Below, one piece after another: positions 9,388 to 22,301 of a stretch of DNA of 64,000 nucleotides. The position numbers and the translations under genes are program-made. Location of the stretch: positions 8,305,722 to 8,369,721 of the forward strand of contig CAJQUN010000020.1 of the NCBI GenBank assembly GCA_907163345.1, in the 5' to 3' direction. The stretch comes from Haberlea rhodopensis. Lineage: Eukaryota > Streptophyta > Magnoliopsida > Lamiales > Gesneriaceae. How positions within the stretch are numbered: position 1 is the first letter of the stretch; each line of letters begins with the position of its first letter. The notes beneath the pieces were generated by a model, which did not search any database, was not told the origin of the DNA, and worked only from the letters and a program-made list of their open reading frames with translations.

Positions 9388-11604
9388 TGTGATATCCCCG
9401 AAATGATTATGTGGGTAATCATACAATTAAGGGTTGTTAATTGTGAGCCTATGTGCTAAAGGCGTATTTTATGTGGGAGTGATTTATTTATTTTGATGAT
9501 GTGGTTTAGGGAGCATGTTAGGTGTTTTTAATTGTTGTGTTTATGTGGTAGAATAATAAAATATCAAGGAGGGATATTTTTATACATCGTATGAAATACC
9601 GGGACACAATTAAACACCACAAAATCACCCTACATGCAACCACCCCACCCCCACTTGTTTGAACCCACGCCCCTCCCCTGTTTTTCTGGAAAGCAGATTG
9701 ACTAAGTTGGCATCTTTGGACTTGGATATTTTCACTTTATCTCTTCCAAAAAGCTTCCTTCTTTTTCTCTTTATTTTGTCTGCAACTTGGTCTGTTTCTA
9801 GGAAGAAAGTGATCGGATTTCATTAATCCTTTCTTGGCAAAAATCGAGGAGCAAAAGTGGTGAGGAGTCACATGTTTTTCCCAGTTTTCAGATTTCTAGC
9901 ATGTGTATTCCTTGTAGCAGATTTGGCATGCTAGTGTAGGGTTTAATGAAATCTTGTTATGAGTACTTTTACGTGATGTTTATGAAGCCCTTAGCATGTT
10001 TTGTTAAGTGACTTGCATGCTTTATGTGTTAGATTTGTAGTTGAGAAAAGGGTTCCTCGAACACCCGAGCAGGGGAAGTGCCCTGTTTTCATGTTTAGTA
10101 AGGGTTCTATCATGAATATTTGAAGCATGCTAGCTTAGGTTTTGGTTGAACCTTTGATGTGAATACGTGTATGGTAGTTTGTTGAAGAAACCAGTATATT
10201 TCCTTGAGCATGTTTCATGTATTATATGAAGGATTTAATCATGTGAAAAGTTGTGTTCAAAAATTCTGGGCAAGGTGCAAGTGCCCTGTTTTTCTGAAAT
10301 TGTGGTTGAGTGTCAAACTTTTGGGGTTGTTATGATGCATGTTAGGCTAGGAGTTTATTGAAACTTTGGTTTAAAACCTTCATGGGAGTTTGTTGAAGCC
10401 CCTAGTATTTTTATTCGTGCATATTATATGTGTTATGATATGGTTTTAGGTATTTGAAATGAGGTGTTCGGAAATTCTGGAAAATCGCCAAAGGAACAGG
10501 GTTGGCGATCGATCGCCAAGGAGGCGCGATCGATCGCGACGTTCCAGTAGGTTTTGGCGATCGATCGCTGATTGCAATTTTTTGGTTTCCAAGGCAGTAA
10601 CATCTCGCGATCGATCGGGGCTCAAGGGCGATCGATCGCGAGATGACATTGTTGGGAAAAATGTGATTTTCATTTTAGTTTTGATTCCGAATTATTATGA
10701 GGTGCCTAATATTGTGTTGTGTGATTATGTAGAACCATCACAGGTGCCAGCACAGCCGAGGAGATAAAGTCGTTTGACTCCTCTATTTTTGGAAAGGTAC
10801 GTAAGCGACGTACGGCATCCCAACGGTAACATGTATTATGTGTTTATTTATTTAACACAAGGTAAAGCAAGATATGCATAAGATAGTGCATTATGATGTG
10901 ATACATGTTGATATACATTGTTTTTGCATATGTATGTTGTGAAATATAAGAGGTGTATTTCACGAGTCAAGGTTATCTTAGTAAGGATTTCAATGCTTAC
11001 GCTAAGGTCCATAAGAAGCGAGGAAGAATTCCGCTTACGTGGACTAGTAAGAAGCATTGAAATGTACTAATGATAAGGACTCATGATTTAATTAAGGATT
11101 TAAGAAGGAAAGATATGTCATGACATTTATTTATGAAACCATAATGTTCATATAACGTGTTATTATGAGTTCTGGTACAGGGACAACAAATGGGCGTTGT
11201 AAATGCTTGGAAATACAGGAAGTGCTTTGTATTTATGTTTGTGCATTTACGCTTTACATTCATATTATGTTGAATATGAATCACAGTATGCTCATGTGTC
11301 GAGGGTTGTCTTTGTAGGTGCTTTTGACGATGAGAACCAGGGTCGGGGTTGATTTGCTGAGCTGTAAGGAGTGCTACAGGATTTTTATGTTAGAGAATCT
11401 TTTGTATAGCTTCTACAAGAGTAGAGTAAGACTATAATATAGTACCTTTTGTAGGAACATGTGAACTTCCTTTTTGAACTTTTGGGTACTGTAATCTCTT
11501 AAGCTCAGGTTAAATCAACACGACATTACTACTCTAATTATATATATGATGTTTAGTTCTCTTAATTGCACCTTAGTACCTTGTTGAGATAACGGGGTCT
11601 CACA
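9388..11604 (+). repeat. 3' LTR of chromovirus B
   Basis: It starts TGTGATATCCCCG after the purine tract and ends GGGGTCTCACA. Conserved LTR blocks in order: palindrome array (10503-10645), GTACGT/ACGTAC dyad (10797-10813), TGTCATGACA (11116-11125), and an ACAGGGACAAC-type arm. The length is 2217 bp. It carries one copy of the 51-bp unit that is duplicated in P. Confidence 0.9.
10503..10645. repeat. CGATCGATCG palindrome array in LTR of B, with a 17-bp hairpin
   Basis: Five CGATCGATCG cores are present, with starts near 10506, 10527, 10558, 10608 and 10629. Two pairs have starts 21 bp apart. The last pair forms a perfect 17-bp stem, CATCTCGCGATCGATCG at 10601-10617 against its complement at 10629-10645, around an 11-base loop. 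Confidence 0.92.
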
Positions 11605-12232
11605 TTTGAGGTCCGGGTATCACCAGATTCGAGTCAGGGAGGAGGGTGTACAGAAGACAACATTTCGGACTCGGTATGGACACTACGAGTTCTTAGTGAT
11701 GCCGTTCGGTGTGACGAACGCCCCAGCTGTCTTTATGAGCCTAATGAATCGGTGTTCCAACCCTATCTTGATCAGTTCGTCATCTTGTTCATCGACGACA
11801 TTCTCATGTACTCCCGGAGCGAGGAAGAGCACGTGAAACACTTGAGGACAGTGCTCCAGATTCTCAGAGATCACCAGTTGTATGCCAAGCTCAGCAAGTG
11901 TGAATTTTGGTTGAGCACTGTAGTATTTCTGGGGCATGTCATATCTTGCAGCGGGATATCTGTGGATCCCAGGAAGATTGAAGCTGTGATGGAGTGGGCT
12001 GCAACCACTTCTGTGCCCGAGATACGGAGCTTCCTTGGTTTGGCTGGCTATTATCGACGCTTTGTCGAGGGATTTTCGAAGATTGCCAAGCCGTTGACAC
12101 AGTTGACCCAGAAGGGAGTACCATTCTTTTGGTCAGAAGCTTGTGAGGAGAGCTTCCAGGAGTTGAAGCACCGTTTGACGACGGCGCCAGTATTGGTGAT
12201 TCCTACAGAAAACTCCAGATTTGTTTTGTATA
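11605..12232 (+). pseudogene. Reverse transcriptase fragment of C
   Basis: The coding begins at LRSGYHQIRV, just past the first catalytic aspartate block. It includes MPFGVTNAPAVF and FIDDILMYS, the YXDD-equivalent catalytic motif. A one-base deletion near 11750 shifts the frame between SLMNR and FQPYLDQ. The second frame then runs through the RT thumb/connection to the RNase H start at 12232, where D1 is inserted. The first frame is cut on its left by B. Confidence 0.87.
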
Positions 12233-14683
12233 TGTAAGGACCCCCGTGCCCTTAACCCTTAATTAGTGTATTAACCATTATGTGTGGCACATGCTTTCAA
12301 TAAAAAGTCAATCGGGAAGCTCAAATGATGCTTACAAAATTCCTTTAATATTCAACGTTATAAGATCATCTCTACTAACATATAGACTCATAGAGTTGCC
12401 CATCACCATCCCCATTTTGCCACTTTTCACATTGTGGACTTTTATAAAAAATTGGGCAGAGCCTCCCCGTAAATTGAGCTATCCCAAAACAAAAGCACAT
12501 CATATAATTCCCGGCCAGGGAATACACAATACCCAACAGAATACTGAACACAAAGTAAATTCCCAGCCAGGGAAGACACCACACATAAGACAACGAGAGT
12601 GGGTTTCAACACCCACATAATACACTAACGACTCTCATATCATTAGCAATTCTACCACAATTGCATGCAACATATAATGAAAGAGAGAAAGGCTCATGCC
12701 TTTATATACAACCCATATACAAGAATATCCATGCTCACAAGCGAGCATCATAAATGTGTATATAAACCTCGGGTGTATATAAGTACTCTATACGATACCG
12801 TGCTCCATCAAGCCCTGGTACCACGATCCTGTGAGTGCATCCAATCAACAGCTCGAGCCCAGCTCCATAGCCATCGATGCACCTGTTCACCTGCCCCAAC
12901 AGAGACAGCCCCCAACGGGGTGAGCATACCAATACACAAAATCTCATAATCACAATAATGAAATTCATAATTTACAACACAAGTAAATATTAATGAATTT
13001 TAAATGATACTCCCTGGATGGCAACATCCTCATCCGGGATTCCGTGTACTGTCCCTGTTCTCACAATCATCAAACTCATCAAATCTCATAAATCAGTAAA
13101 TCAACACATTGATTTACCTCATAGCATGCCTGATTCTCAAGTATCAATAATCAATGATTCCAAGTTCATTATACATACAAATATAGATATCTCAATATCT
13201 AGCACTGATTTCTCAATTTCGCTATCAATCATAGATAGCTCAAATGCCTAAGCATTTATTTTACCAATTTTCCATTATACCTAGACATCTCACATGTCTT
13301 ATAATGAGTACATGATCCCACGATCATTCTCAGGCATCTCAAATGCCGTACAATAGTCATATAGGCCCAGTACCCCATATATATCAACACATAAATATAG
13401 CCATGCGCACAACCATCGATGAAGTCAATATACATTATGCATTTCACAAATGCTCTCATATAAAGTAATGCTCGTACGTCGCACGTACCTTAAATATCCG
13501 AAGTCCGAGCCAAACCTTGCTCGAGTTCCATGCTCCGAGGAACGATGTGCTAACACGATAAATTAATTCACAATTAATTACGAACATGCAACCCATGCTC
13601 AAGCACACCCATAACCCTCAAAAATATTGTCAACCCACGACAATTAACCATTATCGAAAATTGCTCAAGAACACCCCACAAATTTTCGAACCTTCACAAC
13701 ACAAATCGAACCCAAACTAAACATCATAATACATCTAAAACATGTAATAAATCTATCAATAGCAAGGACCATCACCCCTTGCCAAAAACCCCCAAAAATT
13801 CGAACTCAAACCCCTCAAACAGCAAGAAATTCGAACCAAAAATCCAAGAAATTTTCGAACCAAAACCTCACTCAAACAGCAAGAAATTCGAACCAAAAGC
13901 CAAGCAATTTTCGAACCAAAACCTCACTCAAACAGCAAGAAATTCGAACCAAAAGCCAAGCAATTTCTTTGAACCACAAAGCAAGAAATTTTCGACCCAA
14001 ACTAAGCACCAAAACGCCCCAAAAACACTGGAAGAAAAGCCCCAAAAATCGTACCAAAATCGAGCCACAAAATCGAACAGAATCCAGTGACGAACCCTAG
14101 CTCTTTCTGCAGAAATCCGAGCTCAAATCGCGACCAAACTTCGAATTGTTGGTACGGGGAGGTGCGCCTGGAAGAGACGAAGCTGGCGGCGGGTCGGACG
14201 CGCCGAACGGCGGCCGGACGGCGGCGGGCGCGGCGTTTGAAGCCGCGGGGGTCAAAACAGACGGGAAAACACGCGGTCGGGGAGAGAGAAAAACGGGAAA
14301 AGTGGGGGAAAAATGGTTCCGATAATTAAAATCTCGGGTTCAACTGGTATTTATAGCAAAAATACCCCGAAATACTAATAGCCCCACAAATACATCATGA
14401 TTCATTAAAAACATCTGTTTTCAAAAACTCTCTCTCTAACTCAAAAACCCCCTACCGGTGCCCACACCAAGCACCCGAGATTCTGAGTCACACTAAAAAC
14501 CCAACTCACAGGTTTTCACCGAAATGAGAATACGATCTCAACCTCGGGATCCAACGATCCCAACTACTCAAATAGACGAGCCCGGAAGGCCCAACACCTC
14601 GATTAAACTCCAATTGCCACGTAAAACAACTTTAGGGGTTATTAACACTCCGGGATTAACATCTCTAATCCCTGGTCATCACA
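12233..14683 (-). repeat. Solo LTR D1, reverse orientation, GTATA duplication
   Basis: A 2451-bp LTR stands without internal region, flanked by GTATA at 12228-12232 and 14684-14688. On its sense strand it begins TGTGATGACC and ends GGTCCTTACA. It is the reverse complement, with differences, of D2 at 53238-55717. Such solo LTRs normally arise by recombination between the two LTRs of one element. It lacks the CGATCGATCG array but keeps the GTACGT dyad and the ACAGGGACAG/CTGTCTCTGT pair. Confidence 0.92.
13811..13975. repeat. 55-56 bp tandem repeat inside D1
   Basis: About three units sharing CAGCAAGAAATTCGAACC, at a period of 55-56 bp. The unit keeps a frame open and creates a spurious repetitive frame at 13779-14090. 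D2 has only scattered related TTCGAA segments here, so the expansion is private to D1. Confidence 0.8.
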
Positions 14684-14688
14684 GTATA

Positions 14689-16546
14689 CCGATGCATCAC
14701 TTCAGGGCCTTGGGTGTGTACTGATGCAAGATAAGCATGTGGTAGCTTATGCATCGAGGCAGTTGAAGCCGCATGAGACTAGATACCCAGTCCAGATTTG
14801 GAGGCATTACTTGTATGGTACTTCATTTACCATTTACACGGATCACAAGAGCCTCAAGTTTTTATTCACTCAGGCGGAGCTGAACATGAGGCAGAGAAGG
14901 TGGATGGACTTACTTAAGGACTATGATTGTGAAATTGAGTACCATCCCGGAAAGGCTAATTTGACAGCAGACGCTTTGAGCTGTAAAGTGAGGAGTTCTG
15001 CTGAGGATGTCATCCATTTGTCGGCTATGATGACCTCCTATTGCCATCTAGGCTATGATTTCGACATAGATGCATCACCTGTGCATGTATCGACCTTGTT
15101 AGCTGAGCCAGATATCTATGAGAACATCAGGAGAGCTCAGAGGTCAGATGATGAGGTTCAGAGGTGGTTATCTTTAGTACATCTTGGTCAGCCAACGAAA
15201 TTCAGAGTGGCCGATGACGGATCTTTGAGATCGGGTAGCCGTTGGGTGGTTCCGAGTATGCCGGAGTTGCGTAGAGGGGTCTTGGAGCGAGCTCAGAGTA
15301 GCAGACTTAGCATCCACCCAGGCGGGAAGAAGATGTATAAAGATCTGCGTAATCAGTTCTGGTGGAAAAGGATGAAGTTTGATGTCGTCACTTTTGTTAA
15401 GAGGTGCTTGATCTGCCAGTAGGTTAAGGCAGAGAGACAGAGACCTGTCGGCGAGTGGAAAAGCTTGGAGATACCGAAGTGGAAGTGGGAACACATTTCC
15501 ATGGACTTCGTGACTCACCTGCCAAGGAGTGCTTCAGGTTTTGATGCTATTTGGGTGGTTGTGGATCGATTGACTAAGGTAGCTCATTTCATCCCCTATA
15601 GCATGACTTTCACCTTTTTGAGGATGGCGCAGTTGTACATTCGAGATGTGGTGAGATTGCATGGGATCCCCATTTCCATAGTGTCGGATCGAGATCCACG
15701 ATTCACATCTCATTTTGGGAGGGTCTTCAGTCAGCCTTGGGAACTGAAGTTAGATTGAGCACTGCTTATCATCCTCAGACGGATGGCCAGACCGAGCATA
15801 CTATCCAGACACTCGAGGACATGTTGAGGGCTTGTGTATTGGAGTTCGATGTTTCTTGGCAGGATTCGGTAGCCTTGGTAGAGTTCTCTTATAATAACAG
15901 CTACCAGGCGAGCATTCAAATGGTTCCTTTTGAAGCTCTTTATGGCAGACGGTGTAGATCACCCTTGTGTTGGGATGACTTGAATCGTAAATCGGTCGGA
16001 GGACCGGAACTGATCCGAGAAATGGAAGAAAAGATAAAGATGATAAGGCAGAAAATGAAAGCAGCCCAGGACAGACAGGCAGCTTATGCGAATAAACGGC
16101 GGAGACCGTTGGAATTTTAGTTAGGAGATAAGGTCTTCTTGAAGATCTCGCCTTTCAGAGGCGTTGTGCGATTTGGGATGCGCGGAAAACTATCTCCGAG
16201 GTATGTTGGACCGTACGAGATTTTGCAGCGCATTGGCACTTTGGCTTACCGACTAGCTCTGCCACCTTTTTTATCGGGTATACACGATGTGTTTCATGTA
16301 TCGATGCTGCGGAAGTATGAGCCGGATCCATCTCATGTGTTGCAGCCTTCCGAGGTCCAGTTGGAATCCGATGTGTCTTATGTGTAACGGCCTGTTAGAA
16401 TTCTGGATCGAGCAGACCGTAGACTTCGGAACAAAGTGATACCTATGATCAAGGTTCAGTGGGATCGCAGGGGTGTCGAGGAGGCTACGTGGGAGACGGA
16501 GCGGCATATGGTGCAGCACTACCCGGAACTATTCTCTGGTATGTGA
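14689..16546 (+). pseudogene. RNase H, integrase and chromodomain tail of C, decayed
   Basis: The fragment resumes after D1 at the TDAS block of RNase H. An in-frame deletion of about 39 bp near 14792 removes the DLELAA block, with the RNase H catalytic glutamate. Integrase follows with CLICQ and the DD35E region. Breaks: TAG at 15420-15422 and TAG at 16118-16120 (both in place of CAG), a one-base deletion near 15715 (HFGRV), and TAA at 16385-16387 in the chromodomain-like tail. The rest of the tail (IKVQWDRRGVEEATWE) is readable to a stop at 16546. Confidence 0.88.
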
Positions 16547-17369
16547 TTATGTTTAGTTTCATTTTGGGGTAAGTGCATGTGATTTCGAGGACGAAATCTT
16601 ATAAGTAGGGGAGTATTGTGATATCCCCGAAATTGATTAATTGCAATTTGGGCATTAATTGTGTTTATATGATTACTTGTGATGGTAATTAATTATGTAC
16701 TGGATTTATTTATCATGTTGAAATGCTTAGTCACATGGTAGGCGTGACCGGGAATGCATTTCGGGGTGCATGTGATGCATGTTGGATAATTGTGTTTTTT
16801 TAATGACTTACTTGTGTTGGTAGTCATTTATTGGTAAAACATGCATTTATTTGAGATTGAGGAGCATTGTGATGTAATGCTTTTAAAATACCATGTTGGG
16901 GTATTTTGAACATCATGTTAATTGTTGGGGTACCATTTATTTGTCTTATATTAACCATTACACCACCCTCACCCATCACTTTACCATTTCACTCCTTAAA
17001 TCCCCAAACACTCCTCCCAACCCTAACCCACTCTCATTTTCGTTTTTGGCTCCAAGGGGGAAAGGAAACCTTTGCAAAATCTCATTTGGTGTGATTCTTG
17101 GTAAGATTTGGAGTCTAGGAAGGGTATATAACCTTCCTTGTTGTTTTTGCAAGGATTTGTTTTGATTTGAGTTTGATATTTGGGTTTTGAAATGGGTTTG
17201 TTGGGGAGTTGGTATTATTTTGGTTGGGTGTTGAATTTATGAGTATATGAGGATGTTTATTGAAGGTTTATAGTGGTTTGGTATGGTTGATGTTTTAATA
17301 TTTGAGTTTGTTTGAGTTGAGGAAGGAGAAGGATGAATAGTGCCCGAAAATCGGGTATACAGGACTCGG

Positions 17370-17573
17370 CGATCGATCGGCACTTTCCACCGATCGATCG
17401 CGAGCTGCAAGGGTGAAGGCAGTAGCCTTCAGCGATCGATCGCGAGTTTGGCGCGATAGATCGGCGAGGTCGCGATCGATCGGCGCAAACTCGGCGATCG
17501 ATCGCGAATTGGAAAATTTTGTTGGTCGAGGCAGTTTGTGATCGATCGGGGCTTCATGGAGATCGATCGCGAG
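17370..17573. repeat. CGATCGATCG palindrome array in LTR of C
   Basis: Eight units in four pairs, with within-pair start distances of 21, 21, 22 and 21 bp. One unit has decayed to CGATAGATCG. Spacers between pairs contain GGCAGT-like words. Confidence 0.9.
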
Positions 17574-17937
17574 ACACCAAAATGGGTGTTTTTGATTATT
17601 TTTGTGTGATTTTTGGTATTGGACTATTATTGGGTTCTAATATTGAATTGTGTGAATATGTAGAACCATCCCAGGTGGCAACACAGCCAAGGAAGTGAAG
17701 TCCTACCACATCCTACATTTTGGAAAGGTACGTAGAAGACGTACGGGCACCCAACGGTACATGTATCTAATATACTCATTGTTTATGCATTGTGGATGCG
17801 AGTATATGTGGAATTATGCATTGTGGATGCAAATACATGTTGAATTATGCATGATGATTGTATATGCATATGATGGTTATTGGTGCACATCCCATGAGTC
17901 GTGGTCATCCCTTGATGATTTTACTGCTTGCCGCTAT

Positions 17938-18125
17938 TTGATTTGTTGCCGCTAAATGTGAAGCGAGGGGTGGGGGCGCCGCATGTCACATTTGAGCGTG
18001 GTTATCATATAGGGCGAGGAAAGAATATGTGCCGCTCAATGTGAAGCGAGGGGTGGGAGCGCCGCATGTCCATTGAAGCGAGGTTATTCTATGCCGCCTA
18101 TATGTAAATAAGCGAGGGGCATTAA
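17938..18125. repeat. Imperfect tandem units in LTR of C
   Basis: The words GCCGCT, AATGTGAAGCGAGGGGTGGG and GCCGCATGTC recur twice or more. The block lies between the GTACGT dyad and TGTCATGACA, the slot where other LTR families carry unrelated tandem repeats. Confidence 0.75.
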
Positions 18126-18684
18126 AATACATTGTGATGGACAGACTAGGGATTGGTGATTGGTATTTGGTGTTGATGAGATGGTATTATGTCATGACAT
18201 GTGTAGACCATTAAATAATCTATTGATTATACTCATGAGTTATGGTACAGGGACAACCAAACTGGAAGCGTTTAAATGCATGGGAAAAACAGGAAGTGTT
18301 TTATTGTGATTTATGCATTTACACCTTATATTCGTATTGTGTTGAATATGAATGATATTATTGCTCATGTTTGGGGGTTGTCCTTGTAGGCACTTTTGGC
18401 ATGATAAAAAGGGGCTAAAGCGGGTTGAGGCGGTGAGCTTGTGAAGAACACTTTTGGTAGATGAAGGACATGATTACTTTTGTATAGTGTCTACTCTAGG
18501 AGTAGTGTAAAGCTATAGTAAATACATTCATTTGATTGGGAATGTAACTATTCCATTTGATAGTCCTTATTTTTGGCATGTAATTCTTAAAGCTCATAGT
18601 CTCAACACGATCATTTTACTCTGATAATTTATGTTAGCTCTAATTATGCCTTTAATCCGCACTTAAGGAACTAGGGTTCTTACA

Positions 18685-19895
18685 AAAATTGAAGGGTGTT
18701 CTTGAACAATTTTCGATAATGTCTCATTCGTTTTCCCTCCCTACATGTGCCCTGCCCCGGGTCTTTTAAATGATTAATTGTCGTGTGTTGACAATATTTT
18801 TGTATAAGGGTTATGGGTGTGCTTGAGCATGGGTTTGCATGTTCGTAAATAATTGTGAATTATTTATCGTATTAGCACATCATTACTCGGGGCATGGAAC
18901 CCAAGCAAGGTTTGGCTTGGACTACGGAGATTTAAGGTACGTGCCACGTACGAGCATTACTTTATACTAGAGCATTTGTGAAATGCATAATGTATTTTGA
19001 TTGCATTAAATAGTTGTGCATGTGGTCATATATATGTGTTGAGATAGCTATGGAGCGACCTAATCTTGACTTGCCGCCACAAGCGTGCGTGATACTAGAG
19101 TAGTATAACCTTACAAGATATATGGGGTACTGGATTTATATGACTATTGTAGGGCAGTTAAATGCCTGAGAATGACCGTGGAATCATGAAATCATTATAA
19201 GACATTTGAGATGTCTGAGTATAATGGAGAATTGGTAAAATAAATGTGAGGCATTTGAGCTTTCTGTGATTGATAGCGAAGTTGAGAAATCAGTATTTGA
19301 TATTTAGATATCTATATTCGCATGTATAATGAATTTGGAAGCACTATTTATTGATATTCGAGAATTAGGCATGCGATGGGTTAATCAATTTGTTGATTTA
19401 CTGATTTTTGAGATTTGATGAGTTTGATGATTGTGAGGACAGGGACAGTACACGGAATCCCGGATGAGGACGTTGCCATCCATGGAGTATCATTTGAATT
19501 CATTAGTATTTACTTTTATTGTAAATTATGAATTTCATTATTGTGATTATGAGATTTTGTGTATTGGTATGCTCACCCCGTTGGGGGCTGTCTCTATTGG
19601 GGCAGGTGAACAGGTACATCGATGGCTTTCGAGCTGAGCTCGAGCTGTTGATTGGGTGTACTCCCAGGATCGTGGTACCAGAGCTTGATGGAGCACGGTA
19701 TCGTATAGAGTACTTATATACACCCGAGGGTTATATACACATTCATGATGCTCGCATGTGAGCACGCTTATACTTGTATATGGATTGTATATAAAGGCAT
19801 GAGCCTTTCTCTCTTTCATTCTATGTTGCATGCAATTAAGGGTAGAATTGCTAATGATATGAGAGTCATTGGTGTATTATGTGGGTGTTGAAACC
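18685..19895 (+). repeat. D-family LTR D3, first visible part
   Basis: This sequence matches D2 from about base 880 of that LTR onward. The missing first part must lie left of C, upstream of the window. It is interrupted at 19896 by element M, with AAACC (19891-19895) duplicated at 38626-38630, and resumes at 38631. It includes the GTACGT-type dyad block and the ACAGGGACAG arm. Confidence 0.85.
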
Positions 19896-22257
19896 TGTGA
19901 GACCCCGATATCTCAAGATACTAATAGGTGCGATTAAGAGAACTAAGCATTTCAATATCAGAGTATTTAATCGTGTTGACATTTTGAGCTTACAGTTCAA
20001 ATGTACCCATAAAATTTTCAACAGATAATAGTTACATTTCTCAAAACAATAGGAGTGACACTATAGTTCTACTCTACTACTTGTAGAGACTACGCATAAG
20101 AACTCTGTCCTGCTATTGTAGTAGCACTCCTTACAGCTCAAAGTATCAGCCCCGACCCTAGTTCTCCTTAGCAAAAGCACCTACAAAGACAACCCCCAAC
20201 ACATGAGCACATAGCTATCCATAAACAACACAATATGAATACGTAAGGCGTAAATGCATAATCATAAATACAAAACACTTCCTGTATTTTCATCGCATTT
20301 ACAATGCCCATTGGTTGTCCCTGTACCACAATTCATAATCAAAACACTATATGAATGTATGGCTTCACTAATAAATGTCATGACATATCATCTCTTTTTC
20401 TTGAGTCAGTCATCGTCAGTTATTTTAATGCTTCTTCGCTTTACAATCTCAAAACAAGCGGTATCTCATCCTCGCTTCTTCATACTAGCGGTATCTCATC
20501 ATCGCTTAGTATGGTATACCCCGCCTCCATGTGCAAGCGAGCCTCCCCCCTCCCGCTCCACATTTTTAGCGGTCAAGCGTAAGCATTAAACCTTCACTGT
20601 GATCACCCCTGACTCGTGGAATACTCCTCTTTATTCCACATCACAATATGCAACAACAATGCATAATATGCAACAACAATGCATAATAAAATGTATCTAC
20701 TCTTAATGCATCACATTGCATTCATCATATGTCAAACAGACAAACATAAGTACATGTTACCGTTGGGATGCCCGTACGTCGCTTACGTACCTTTCCAAAA
20801 TGTAGTGTGTGGTGGGACTCTATCCCCTGCGTTGTGTAGCCGTCTGCGAAGGCTCTACACCAGTGTACAACACAATATTAGATGCCAATATATGATCCAA
20901 AATCAAAAATCCAACAAAAAAAAACAATATTTCAAAATTTTGCTTCTGGCGATCGATCGCTACCCCTTGGCGATCTATCGCCAAACTCCACTGTCCCATG
21001 GCGATCGATCGCGCCATTCATGGCGATCGATCGCGTGCCTTTGATTTTGGCTACTGGACCTCGGCGATCGATCGCGCCATTTGTGGCGATCGATCGCCAC
21101 ATGGTCTGTGCGCGATATTTTCCAGAATGCTCAACACTGATTTTCACACCTTTCATTCTAACATGTAAGACATACAACATGCCCAAACAAACATGCTAGT
21201 AGCTACAATACACTACCCTGAGTGTAATCATACAAGATATGTATCCCCACCACAAACCCACATGCATTAAAAGCACCCTATAACATCAGTACTCAACCAA
21301 CATTTTCGAAAAAAAACATAGCATTATCTTTCTGCCCAGATTTTTGAGTACCCACTTTCAAGCAATGAAATCTACCACATATTCATGAATATTGCTCGAA
21401 TAAAAATGCCAAAGGCTTCACAAAACTACCATGCATATTTTCACATCAAAGGTTTATCCTAAAACCCATCTAACATGCATAATATCGCCTCCTCAAAATC
21501 ACTCCCAGTCCACATTTTCCAGAAAAACAGGGCATAATCCTACCCAGATTTCCGAACACCCTACTTCACATGCTTATTTCCCCAACATAAAACATGTAAA
21601 ATACATAAGGAAAAATACTGAGAGCTACATAACAACACCATGTAAGCATTTAAATCGAAGGTTTTAAGAAACCTAAGCTAACATGCCATTTTTCACACCA
21701 ACAAAAGTATGAACTCAATCAAGTAAATTTCAAACCCAGAAATGGTTTCTCACCCCTTTTTGCTCCGATTTTTGGAAGCTTCCCAAGCAATAAAAATGGA
21801 AGGTCTCCTCTCTAACTCCCTTAGCAGCTGTTGGACGAAATGTGGGAGAGAATTGGAGTGATTTCAGACATGGGAGGGTTGGGTGAGAGATGGGACAAGA
21901 GGTATGGGCAAGCAACTGCAGCTGGCAGCAGGGCATGGGTCAAGGGGGGGGTGGTTGGGTGGTGGGTTATGTGATGTGTTATGTTTTGGTCCCGGTATTT
22001 AGCACGATGTATTAAAATATCCTCACATGATATTTTATAGTATTTTCTCAATAAAATACTTCAATTCCTATTTAAATATGCTTTTACCAAAACAATAATA
22101 CACACCCCAAAATAATTATGCCACAACCCCAACATATGTCGCATGCACCCCGAAAAGTAACTCCTCAACCATATTAATTCAACCTTATGAATTAACACTA
22201 AATCATCATAATATAAATAAATGATTAAATCACATAATCATTTCGGGGATATCACAA
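19896..22257 (-). repeat. 3' LTR of M
   Basis: It is 2362 bp from TGTGAGACCCCG to GGGATATCACA on the plus strand. The purine tract (ATACTCCCCTACTTAT on the plus strand, 22258-22273) adjoins it. It contains the reverse-complemented palindrome array and GTACGT dyad. Confidence 0.93.
20948..21100. repeat. CGATCGATCG palindrome array, 3' LTR of M
   Basis: Six units in three pairs, with starts 21-22 bp apart. One unit reads CGATCTATCG here but CGATCGATCG in the other LTR of M. Several units extend to the 14-bp palindrome GGCGATCGATCGCC. Confidence 0.9.
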
Positions 22258-22301
22258 TACTCCCCTACTTATAAGATTTCGCCCTTGAAATCAGCATGCA
22301 C

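Larger units (their letters stand above)
209..11604 (+). mobile_element. Chromovirus B (Ty3/gypsy, Tekay-like), 5'-truncated, split by element A
   Basis: This is the 3' half of a plant chromovirus: RNase H and integrase (209-1718), the integrase end and chromodomain-like tail (8858-9375), a polypurine tract (9374-9387) and a complete 3' LTR (9388-11604). Element A sits between the two coding pieces, flanked by ATATG on both sides, so the interruption is a simple insertion. The LTR ends in CACA at 11604, and reverse-transcriptase sequence of element C follows immediately. B is therefore inserted in C, although its own target duplication cannot be checked because its left end is not in the window. 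Its LTR belongs to the same family as those of M and P. Confidence 0.88.
11605..18684 (+). mobile_element. Chromovirus C, 3' portion, split by solo LTR D1
   Basis: C runs from mid reverse transcriptase (where B is inserted) to a complete 3' LTR at 16617-18684. Solo LTR D1 interrupts it at 12233-14683, with GTATA on both sides. At its right end the LTR joins directly to the middle of a D-family LTR (D3), so C was inserted into D3 and its own left half lies upstream of the window. It is the same LTR family as F. Confidence 0.87.
16617..18684 (+). repeat. 3' LTR of chromovirus C
   Basis: It starts TGTGATATCCCCG after the tract AAGTAGGGGAGTAT and ends GGGTTCTTACA; the length is 2068 bp. It contains the palindrome array, a GTACGT-agaag-ACGTAC dyad at 17728-17744, tandem GCCGCT/GCGAGGGG units at 17938-18125, and TGTCATGACA at 18190-18199. 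It resembles the LTRs of F. Confidence 0.9.

Noticed and set aside
10446..10767. Open frames on both strands across the palindrome arrays (also 20820-21199, 28075-28392, 37251-37569, 39100-39444, 44720-45043, 48282-48790, 57573-58085, 62391-62772)
   Set aside because: CGATCGATCG contains no stop in any of the six frames, so arrays open frames by composition. The products are repeats of RSIA, DRS and IDR without a domain or conserved start.
13779..14090. Lysine- and asparagine-rich frame with repeated NSKKFEPK-like units
   Set aside because: It is produced by the 55-56 bp tandem repeat in solo LTR D1, antisense to the LTR, and is not kept in D2.
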